DNA of 12,842 bases from Verrucomicrobia subdivision 6 bacterium (GTDB lineage: Bacteria > Verrucomicrobiota > Verrucomicrobiia > Methylacidiphilales > Verrucolacustridaceae): positions 1-12,842 of the forward strand of contig CAMBGW010000020.1 in the NCBI GenBank assembly GCA_945866245.1, written 5' to 3'. Below the pieces are notes generated by a model. It had not been told where the DNA came from. It saw only the letters and a program-made list of their open reading frames with translations, and searched no databases. Each line of letters begins with the position of its first letter. Position 1 is the first letter of the stretch. The position numbers and the translations under genes are program-made. Below are positions 7,965-12,713 of the stretch, in pieces.

Positions 7965-8981
7965 ATGTCCGCCAAGCCCCTTGAAAAGCTCAACGCCCAA
8001 CCCAGCGACGCCGTCGATCTTTCCCTTCGCCCCTCTCGCCTCGCCGACTTCACCGGCCAACCGAAGCTGAAGGATCGCCTTGGAATCCTTCTCGACTCCG
8101 CCCGCGCTCGCTCCCAACCCCTCGATCACCTTCTCCTCAGTGGACCTCCGGGACTCGGGAAAACCACTCTCGCCCACATCTTGGGCGCGGAAATGAATGC
8201 CACCGTTCGCACCACCTCGGGTCCCGCGATTGAAAAAGCAGGCGATCTCGCCGGTCTCCTCACTGGACTTCAAGAGGGAGATATCCTCTTCATCGATGAA
8301 ATTCACCGCCTGTCCAAAGTCATCGAAGAGTATCTCTACCCCGCCGTTGAGGACTTCAGGATCGATATCGTTATCGACCAAGGCCCGGCCGCTCGCTCCG
8401 TCCGCCTGAATCTCCCCCGCTTCACCCTCATCGGTGCAACCACCCGCGCCGGACTCCTCAGTGCCCCCCTTCGCTCCCGTTTCGGAGTCGCCCACCGTCT
8501 CGACTACTACTCCGTAGAGGACCTGACCTCGATCGTGCGCCGCTCCGCATCCCTCCTGGGAGTGAAACTCGATGACACCGCCGCCCCCGAAATCGCACGC
8601 CGTTGCCGAGGCACCCCTCGGATCGCCAACAATCTTTTGCGCTGGGTCCGCGACTACGCCCTCGCCCGCACCCAAGGAATCGCTACCGCCCCCACCGCCA
8701 TCGCCGCACTCGAGATGCTTGAGATCGACCAGCACGGCTTAGACGAGATGGATAAACGACTCCTTCAAGCCCTGACGGGAAAATTAAAAGGTGGCCCCGC
8801 CGGACTCCACTCCCTTGCCGCCTCTGTGGGAGAAGAGCCTGGTACTCTCGAAGAGGTTCATGAACCTTACCTGATTCTCGAGGGCTACCTTCAACGCACG
8901 CAGCAAGGCCGCGTGGCTCTCCCCCGCGCCTATGAAGTTCTTGGCCTCAAACCCCCCGCCTCCCAAGCCACTCTTCTCTAA
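7965..8981 (+). CDS. ruvB: Holliday junction branch-migration helicase RuvB
   Basis: AAA+ ATPase motor of the RuvAB complex, which drives branch migration of recombination intermediates. With the start at 7965 it is 338 aa, the usual size. Motifs: LRPSRLADFTGQ (21-32), Walker A GPPGLGKT (60-67), Walker B ILFIDEIHRL (107-116), a sensor 1 region with GATTRAG (157-163), arginine-finger segment LRSRFG (169-174), sensor 2 RGTPRIANN (215-223) and the winged-helix DNA-binding end with EPYLILEGYLQRT and QQGR. An in-frame extension upstream to 7890 would overlap the divergent HAD gene and adds a non-conserved MLSSPAGIAV stretch, so MSAKPLEK is preferred. No Shine-Dalgarno precedes 7965. ruvA and ruvC are not nearby. 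Confidence 0.97.
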   Translation: MSAKPLEKLNAQPSDAVDLSLRPSRLADFTGQPKLKDRLGILLDSARARSQPLDHLLLSGPPGLGKTTLAHILGAEMNATVRTTSGPAIEKAGDLAGLLTGLQEGDILFIDEIHRLSKVIEEYLYPAVEDFRIDIVIDQGPAARSVRLNLPRFTLIGATTRAGLLSAPLRSRFGVAHRLDYYSVEDLTSIVRRSASLLGVKLDDTAAPEIARRCRGTPRIANNLLRWVRDYALARTQGIATAPTAIAALEMLEIDQHGLDEMDKRLLQALTGKLKGGPAGLHSLAASVGEEPGTLEEVHEPYLILEGYLQRTQQGRVALPRAYEVLGLKPPASQATLL

Positions 8982-8988
8982 ACGTTAG

Positions 8989-9002
8989 GCCGAAACATCG
9001 GC
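8989..9002 (+). other. Small hairpin in front of the TPR-protease start codon
   Basis: GCCGA, loop AACA, TCGGC: five perfect pairs ending at the base before ATG 9003, inside the 21-nt gap after ruvB. There is no ribosome-binding site here. The hairpin may shape initiation or be chance; it is too short to be a terminator. Confidence 0.25.
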
Positions 9003-10826
9003 ATGAATTTTTTCCCGTTTCTTCTTCTTAGCTATCTCTTGATAACTTCAGTAGCCCAGGCAGAAACGCTTTGGCCGCCCCGCGGAAATAATCGTCCCCT
9101 CATCGCCGCCACCCAAGCACTTTGGTGGGACAAAGATGATCCCGAAGCCCGCAAACTCAAAGCCCGGGCTCTCGACTTTGCCGGTCGCTACGCCGAGGCC
9201 GAGAAAGCCGCCCGCCATGCACTTCTCGTCGCCCCCCAAGATCCAGAGGTCCAACGCATCTTGGGACGCAGCCTTCTTCACCAAGGCAAACTCGCCCAAG
9301 CAAAATCTGCCTTAGAACGCGCGGGTCAGCTTGGCGACTCACTTTCCCGCTCCCTCGCCACCATGCTTCGCCCCGACCGCATGACCCTACAAAACCTAGA
9401 TCCAAAGATCTCCCGATCCCTTGTCCAAATCCAAGATAATCAGGGCCGCGGCATCGGTTCTGGCTCCTTCGTCTCCTCCCAAGGAATTGTCCTCACCGCC
9501 GCCCACGTGGTCGCAGGTCGAAAAAAAGTTCTCATTCGAAATTTCCAAGGTCAGATTTTTACCGCAACCTCCGTCTGCCCAGGGGACTTTTCGGCCGACG
9601 CCGTTTTACTGCAAACCTCTGCCCAACCTAAAGACTTTCTCGCTCTGGCAGAGAGCGACCCTGCTCCTCATGAACCCCTAACCGTATCCGGGTTCCCGCT
9701 TTCGATCGATCTGCCCCTCACCTCCCGAGGGGAAGCCCGAGCAAAAGCCAAAGGCGGAATCCTCTCCACCACCATTCCCCTCATGCCCGGCCAGTCCGGC
9801 TCCCCCCTCCTCAACGCACAAAACCAGATCGTGGGAATCGCTTCGCGAGGATCTCTTCCCCTCCTTGCTCACAGTGCCCCCGCCCGATCGGAAGCCGTTT
9901 CCAACGCCGCCCTCACCGCTCTTTGGGATTCAACCCATCGAGCCGGAAGTTTTTCTGACATCCGCTCTCTGGCAAAGTGGGCCGACAAAAATACATTTTT
10001 TGATCCAGCCGTATCCTCTGCCGAACAAACCGTCCTCGATCAAAACTTCGCCCAATCCGAAAAGGCGATCTCCCAAGTGATCGAAAAGCACCCGGAAGAC
10101 GAAGGCCTCCTTCTTCGCCGTGCCCTCACCCGTCTCGCTCTCAACCACTTAACCGAAGCGGAAGCGGATATCCGCCTCGCAATTCTCAAAGAGCCCCAAC
10201 AACCCGAGCCTCATCGCTTCTACTCCGGCTTGCTTCTTCACACCGGCCGTATGGAGGCCGCAATCCAAGAGCTCGAAAAAGCGTACCGACTCGACCCAGA
10301 CGACGCCGACACAGCTGAAGGGCTGAGCGAACTCTACCTTTCCCAAGGACAGTTTGAAAAAGCGGTTGGTCCGTCCGAGGAAGCCACCCGCCTAAATCCT
10401 GAATCATCCCGCGCCTGGTCGATTCTATCCGCATCACGACTTGCCACGGGTCATCTGGAAGATGCTCAAAGTGCCGCGGAAACTGCCACCCAGCGCGGCC
10501 CGGAGGATCCCCGAGCCTGGGTTCAACTCGCTGCCAGTTTGAACGCTGCCCATAATTTTCCCAGCGCACGGACCGCGGCCGAGCAGGCCACCCAGCTAGC
10601 TCCCAGCGAACCTCGCGCCTGGCTCAATTTATCAACCGCCTACGCTGGATTGGATATGTACTCCGAGGCTCTTCCCTACGCCGAACGCGCGACACAGCTA
10701 GAACCCAAAAACCGAGCCGCATGGAATCTTCTCGCAGCCCTGTATCGCGAACTCGATCGTCCTGCCGACGCCAACGCTGCAGCCGCCCAGCTGCAGTCCC
10801 TCGACGCATCTACAGCAGGACGTTGA
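9003..10826 (+). CDS. Exported TPR / trypsin-like serine protease / TPR protein
   Basis: A 607 aa protein with a clear Sec signal peptide (cleavage after VAQA, residue 20). Residues about 48-120 form TPR-like helices (GRYAEAEKAARHALLVAPQD). Residues about 138-310 are a chymotrypsin-fold, HtrA-like protease: GSGSFVSSQGIVLTAAHVV with His168, SADAVLL with Asp199, and PGQSGSPLLN with Ser265, so the triad appears complete. From about 345 to 595 there are several 34-residue TPR units rich in Ala and Glu (for example AWVQLAASLNAAHNFPSART, then AAEQATQLAP). No PDZ domain or membrane anchor follows the protease. It probably acts in the periplasm, with the TPRs recruiting substrates or partners. It starts 21 nt after ruvB without a visible Shine-Dalgarno, so co-transcription is likely. 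The target is unknown. Confidence 0.85.
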   Translation: MNFFPFLLLSYLLITSVAQAETLWPPRGNNRPLIAATQALWWDKDDPEARKLKARALDFAGRYAEAEKAARHALLVAPQDPEVQRILGRSLLHQGKLAQAKSALERAGQLGDSLSRSLATMLRPDRMTLQNLDPKISRSLVQIQDNQGRGIGSGSFVSSQGIVLTAAHVVAGRKKVLIRNFQGQIFTATSVCPGDFSADAVLLQTSAQPKDFLALAESDPAPHEPLTVSGFPLSIDLPLTSRGEARAKAKGGILSTTIPLMPGQSGSPLLNAQNQIVGIASRGSLPLLAHSAPARSEAVSNAALTALWDSTHRAGSFSDIRSLAKWADKNTFFDPAVSSAEQTVLDQNFAQSEKAISQVIEKHPEDEGLLLRRALTRLALNHLTEAEADIRLAILKEPQQPEPHRFYSGLLLHTGRMEAAIQELEKAYRLDPDDADTAEGLSELYLSQGQFEKAVGPSEEATRLNPESSRAWSILSASRLATGHLEDAQSAAETATQRGPEDPRAWVQLAASLNAAHNFPSARTAAEQATQLAPSEPRAWLNLSTAYAGLDMYSEALPYAERATQLEPKNRAAWNLLAALYRELDRPADANAAAAQLQSLDASTAGR

Positions 10827-10850
10827 CCCCGCCCCTCTGAACGATATTCT
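10823..10850 (+). promoter_or_regulatory. Predicted promoter of Cys-rich gene A, giving a leaderless mRNA
   Basis: TTGACC (10823-10828, 5 of 6) and TATTCT (10845-10850, 4 of 6) are separated by 16 nt. The predicted start site falls on or next to ATG 10857, so the transcript would be leaderless. The -35 box overlaps the stop codon of the upstream gene. Confidence 0.5.
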
Positions 10851-10856
10851 TTTGGA

Positions 10857-11147
10857 ATGAAATTAATCCAACACCTGATTCTTGCCATTCTCCTACTCCT
10901 TCCTTCCCTACCTCTCGTCCAAGCAGAACCATGCCAGAAAAAGTGCAACGAATGCTGCCCTACGAATGCTCCTTGCTGCCCTACACCGAACTGCACCAAG
11001 GCGTGCAACGAGTGCTGCAAATCAGAAGATTCCTGCTGCTCGGGCAAGAAATCGAAATGCTCCTCCACTTCATCCTCTGTTCCCTTGGAGCGGGGTGGCA
11101 AAAAAATGTCCCCCTACGCTGACAAAGGCACCCCCCGTCGCTACTAA
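10857..11147 (+). CDS. Small exported cysteine-rich protein A with a tandem CNECC repeat
   Basis: The 96 aa product starts with a strong signal peptide (MKLIQHLILAILLLLPSLPL, then VQA-EP, cleavage near residue 23). The mature part holds 13 cysteines. Two 16-residue units, residues 26-41 and 46-61, share the pattern C-x3-C-N-E-C-C-x5-C-C and differ elsewhere; they begin 20 residues apart, so the gene contains an old internal duplication. A Lys/Ser-rich linker with Cys68 and a basic tail (GKKMSPYADKGTPRRY) follow. I recognise no named family. The dense CC and CxxCC pattern suits metal binding, as in metallothioneins, or a disulfide-knotted secreted peptide. It lies 30 nt after the protease gene but has its own predicted promoter. 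It converges on gene B. Confidence 0.75.
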   Translation: MKLIQHLILAILLLLPSLPLVQAEPCQKKCNECCPTNAPCCPTPNCTKACNECCKSEDSCCSGKKSKCSSTSSSVPLERGGKKMSPYADKGTPRRY

Positions 11148-11158
11148 CCTTCCCAGCT

Positions 11159-11195
11159 AAAAAAAGGGGCGTGTACCCCGAAGGATACACGCCCC
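11159..11195 (-). terminator. Strong intrinsic terminator for the C-B transcript
   Basis: Read on the minus strand, GGGGCGTGTATCC, loop TTCG, GGGTACACGCCCC forms a 13-pair stem (one T-G pair) closed by the very stable C(UUCG)G tetraloop and followed at once by seven T residues. On the plus strand the hairpin lacks a T tract, so it can serve gene A only poorly. It sits between the convergent genes A and B. Confidence 0.92.
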
Positions 11196-11213
11196 AGATC
11201 GGCTAACTCAGGC

Positions 11214-11342
11214 TCAGCACCCGCAATCGCAGGTCTGACATTCGCCCGGTTGGCACTTGGCGCATTTGCACCCACAGCAGTCGGCCGCGAAGGCCAATCC
11301 TGCGGTGAAGAGCACCGCCACAGCCAAGACAACATATTTCAT
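11214..11342 (-). CDS. Exported 42-aa metallothionein-like peptide B
   Basis: This very short gene reads MKYVVLAVAVLFTAGLAFAA, then DCCGC, KCAKCQPGECQTCDCGC and TGA. The first 20 or 21 residues are a Sec signal peptide with cleavage near AFAA-D. The mature peptide has only about 21-22 residues, nine of them cysteine (22, 23, 25, 27, 30, 35, 38, 40, 42), arranged as CC, CxC and CxxC, the spacing seen in metallothioneins. AGGAG lies seven bases before ATG 11342, and a strong terminator follows the stop by 18 nt, so the gene is framed by proper expression signals despite its size. It follows gene C by 73 nt. Likely an extracytoplasmic metal-binding peptide; a disulfide-rich secreted peptide is the alternative. 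No homologue is recognised. Confidence 0.75.
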   Translation of the reverse strand: MKYVVLAVAVLFTAGLAFAADCCGCKCAKCQPGECQTCDCGC

Positions 11343-11349
11343 ATTTTTA

Positions 11350-11423
11350 TCTCCTGATTGAAGTTTCAAAGAACCGACGTGAAAGCCCCGGAATCGTTGC
11401 CGGGCACGTCGCGAATCAGGAGA
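11350..11423 (-). promoter_or_regulatory. RNA structure between C and B that can hide the B ribosome-binding site
   Basis: On the minus-strand RNA a perfect 10-pair outer stem joins TCTCCTGATT (11423-11414), which includes the stop codon of gene C, to AATCAGGAGA (11359-11350), which includes the AGGAG of gene B. Inside are CGACGTG/CACGTCG (11411-11405 with 11381-11375, 7 pairs) and CCCGG/CCGGG (5 pairs, loop CAACGATT), with a 5-nt bulge between them. The structure predicts that B is translated only when the outer stem is opened, for example by ribosomes ending translation of C. Confidence 0.6.
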
Positions 11424-11721
11424 GAATTCGGGGAGGAGTCAGAAGAGGGCGCTCTGTGCGTAGAGAAGCGGAAAGCTCTTTCTGTTCGGAGCTTATCGGC
11501 GTGGAGGTAGGCAGCGCCAACTCCACTTGGGCAGAGGGCAGTGTCATCACCGATGGAGAGGGACTAGGACAAGAAGAGCAAGGAGTCGGAACCACTGGAG
11601 AGTGACAAGGCTGGTCTGTCTCCCCACAGCAGCAGGATTTCATCGGCCCCGCCTGAACCGGCACGGGAAGGTTGGAGAAAAGGAACCCAAACATAGCCAA
11701 TGCAAGGAAACCGTTCTTCAT
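11416..11721 (-). CDS. Small exported cysteine-rich protein C (CCC motif)
   Basis: A 101 aa product with signal peptide MKNGFLALAMFGFLFSNLPV, then PVQA-GP (cleavage near residue 24). The mature N-terminus carries KSCCCGE (Cys30-32), Cys39 beside His40, Cys48 and Cys51 (CSSC), all within 22 residues. After that comes a Ser/Pro-rich, cysteine-free tail of 50 residues (PSPSPSV and further), probably unstructured. No named family is recognised. It is the first gene of the C-B pair and is divergent from D across a 77-nt gap. No Shine-Dalgarno is visible; TAGTAT nine bases before the ATG could be a -10 box for a nearly leaderless mRNA. The codon pattern and signal peptide support a real gene, but the reading frame has less internal support than A, B or D. 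Confidence 0.6.
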   Translation of the reverse strand: MKNGFLALAMFGFLFSNLPVPVQAGPMKSCCCGETDQPCHSPVVPTPCSSCPSPSPSVMTLPSAQVELALPTSTPISSEQKELSASLRTERPLLTPPRILS

Positions 11722-11750
11722 AAAAAGAACATACTACTCGTTTGTAAAAG

Positions 11751-11792
11751 GGCAAATACCCCACTTGCCTAAGGATAGATCCAGTCCAGAAT
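11751..11792 (+). promoter_or_regulatory. Shared C/D control region: possible operator and D promoter
   Basis: The short gap between the divergent genes C and D contains an inverted repeat GGCAA (11751-11755) / TTGCC (11765-11769). The right half overlaps TTGCCT (11765-11770), a possible -35 of D. CAGAAT (11787-11792) lies 16 nt further on, 6 nt before ATG 11799. This is the same spacing as at gene A and also implies a leaderless mRNA. The -10 match is poor (4 of 6), so this is tentative. Confidence 0.3.
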
Positions 11793-11798
11793 GCTGAC

Positions 11799-12131
11799 AT
11801 GAAATTAAAATCATATCTCTTCCTCATTTGCCTTCTCCTTGGCTCCTTCAGCCCGGGCCATTCCGAAGAAAACAAGTCGCCTGCATCGAATTCCGCCCAG
11901 ATCGTCAAAACTTCTGAAGATAAGGCGAAAGCCGCCGATCTGGCCAAAAGCTATCCTCTCACCACCTGTGTTGTCTCTCACGATGGCTTAGGCGGAATGG
12001 GCGAAACAGTCGATACCCTCTACGAGGGCCGGTTGATCCGTTTTTGCTGTAAAGGTTGCGTCAAATCTTTCAACAAGAATCCCGACAAATATCTCAAAGA
12101 GCTCGATGCCGCAAAAAAGCCGGCTGCATAA
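11799..12131 (+). CDS. Exported YHS/TRASH-like metal-binding domain protein D
   Basis: A 110 aa product with signal peptide MKLKSYLFLICLLLGSFSPG, then HS-EE. A Lys/Ala/Ser linker leads to a compact domain at about 52-104: YPLTTCVVSHDGLGGMGETV, then the Y-x-GR segment, RFCCKGCVKSF and NPDKYLKEL. Cys57, Cys83, Cys84 and Cys87 with aromatic partners match the small YHS/TRASH-like domains (C-x(n)-G-x-x-V-x-Y-x-G-x-x-x-x-F-C-C-x-x-C) attached to heavy-metal and copper proteins. The likely role is binding a soft metal ion outside the cytoplasm. It has no Shine-Dalgarno; an out-of-frame ATG at 11791 gives only three codons. It is divergent from C. No transporter or metal-sensing regulator lies in the window. 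Confidence 0.8.
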   Translation: MKLKSYLFLICLLLGSFSPGHSEENKSPASNSAQIVKTSEDKAKAADLAKSYPLTTCVVSHDGLGGMGETVDTLYEGRLIRFCCKGCVKSFNKNPDKYLKELDAAKKPAA

Positions 12132-12163
12132 CCCCTCCACCCTGTGTGTCATAAAATCTCCAG

Positions 12164-12343
12164 GGGCTTGACCTGACCTGCGGATTGATTAATTTACACC
12201 CAGCAGTCCGAGTACCTCTATCGCAAGATGGAGGTCCGCCAACCGGGGCTGGAGAAACCCACGGTGGCTGGAAAAAGACCCAAAGTCCTTTTCCGATGTG
12301 CGAGGCAGGAAGATCCTGACTCGAACAAAGTTCTCCGCAGGCC
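12164..12343 (+). ncRNA. Candidate structured non-coding RNA or riboswitch-like leader
   Basis: Hand folding gives a closed multi-branch RNA. P1 is CCTGCGGA/TCCGCAGG (12177-12184 with 12334-12341, 8 pairs). H1 is ACCTCTATC/GATGGAGGT with a GCAA tetraloop (12214-12235, 9 pairs, one G-T). H2 is GCCA(A)CCG/CGGTGGC (12238-12268) with an inner GGG/CCC. H3 is GGAAAA/TTTTCC plus GAC/GTC (12270-12294). H4 is CGAG-CAGGA/TCCTG-CTCG with one G-A mismatch (12301-12323). A small AAC/GTT hairpin follows. TAAAAT at 12152-12157 is a possible -10 box, starting near 12164. An intrinsic terminator follows directly. I cannot assign it to a known RNA class. It may be a free RNA or the leader of the next ORF. The remaining bases back to gene D show nothing else clear. 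Confidence 0.55.
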
Positions 12344-12378
12344 AACCGCCCGCACAGGAATGTGCCGGCGGTTTTTTT
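12344..12378 (+). terminator. Intrinsic terminator after the structured RNA
   Basis: AACCGCC, a C-C mismatch, GCACA, loop GGAA, TGTGC, GGCGGTT: 12 pairs, followed by a run of T to 12378. It lies 42 nt before the next ORF, so it either ends a free-standing RNA or acts as a conditional terminator in the ORF leader. Confidence 0.88.
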
Positions 12379-12383
12379 GTGCC

Positions 12384-12417
12384 CGCATCGGGATGCGTCA
12401 ACCCAAGGAGACGCATC
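12384..12417 (+). promoter_or_regulatory. Hairpin presenting or masking the ribosome-binding site of the integrase-like ORF
   Basis: GATGCGTC (12392-12399) pairs perfectly with GACGCATC (12410-12417). The AAGGAG Shine-Dalgarno (12405-12410) sits mostly in the 10-nt loop, three bases before ATG 12421 counting from the stem. A second copy of CGCAT just upstream (12384-12388) can pair with ATGCG (12393-12397) instead, which would leave the ribosome-binding site fully open. Confidence 0.5.
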
Positions 12418-12420
12418 AAC

Positions 12421-12663
12421 ATGAGCACAGCAACCCTCGGGGCCCCCTGGGCCTCACTCAGCATCAAAATCGATTCGGAGAATCCGGATCATCACCTCTG
12501 GAATAACCACGGCACATGGTGGATCCACTACACCGTCCACCAGCGCGACTACACCAAACGACGAGTTAGAGTTTCCCTCGAAACTCGAAATCTACGAGAG
12601 GCTCGGCAACGGCGAAACACCCTCTTTGCCCATCTTGAGGAAGAGGGCATTGAAACCACTTAG
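12421..12663 (+). CDS. Orphan small protein resembling the N-terminal DNA-binding part of a tyrosine recombinase
   Basis: An 80 aa product from ATG 12421, preceded by AAGGAG at a spacing of 10. Residues about 25-75 read LWNNHGTWWIHYTVH, a KRRVRVSLETRNLREARQRR block and NTLFAHLEEEG. This resembles the arm/core-binding start of phage-type integrases: short beta strands, then R-x-SL-x-T-x-x-x-x-EAR-x-R-R and a helix. The catalytic domain with its R-H-R-Y residues is absent; the frame stops at TAG 12661 and no continuation is seen downstream in any frame, so this is either a deliberately small DNA-binding protein or an old remnant. The intact start signal and the clean end before a hairpin favour a real small gene. 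Its target is unknown. Confidence 0.6.
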   Translation: MSTATLGAPWASLSIKIDSENPDHHLWNNHGTWWIHYTVHQRDYTKRRVRVSLETRNLREARQRRNTLFAHLEEEGIETT

Positions 12664-12675
12664 CCGCCATTCAAG

Positions 12676-12705
12676 AGGGCACAGCTCCAACACGAGCTGT
12701 GCCCT
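12676..12705. terminator. Hairpin terminator between convergent genes
   Basis: AGGGCACAGCTC, loop CAACAC, GAGCTGTGCCCT: 12 perfect pairs. It is placed just after the integrase-like ORF on one strand and just after the lptF/lptG-like gene on the other. The T tracts on both sides are weak (ACTTGCTTCT; CTTGAATGG), so efficiency is uncertain. Confidence 0.6.
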
Positions 12706-12713
12706 ACTTGCTT

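Noticed and set aside
11144..11335. Minus-strand 63-codon ORF over peptide B and the terminator
   Set aside because: It runs through the terminator hairpin and has no ribosome-binding site; the 42-aa frame has both SD and terminator in the correct places.
11564..11947. Minus-strand 127-codon ORF spanning the C/D gap
   Set aside because: It is antisense to D and out of frame with C, and it has no recognisable start signal or domain.
12131..12166. CCCCT...AGGGG pair after gene D as a terminator
   Set aside because: Only five pairs with a loop of about 25 nt and hardly any T tract; not convincing.
12168..12196. TTGACC with AATTTA or TAATTT as the RNA promoter
   Set aside because: The -10 match is poor and its start site would exclude the 5' arm of P1; the upstream TAAAAT fits the fold better, although that is also weak.
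12177..12420. Retron, IscB/IsrB guide RNA or CRISPR-associated RNA
   Set aside because: No reverse transcriptase, HNH/RuvC nuclease, cas gene or spaced repeats are present in the window.
12228..12506. Plus-strand ORFs reading through the structured RNA region
   Set aside because: They cross the intrinsic terminator and the SD hairpin; low-complexity translation unlike a folded protein. Only the part from ATG 12421 in the other frame looks real.
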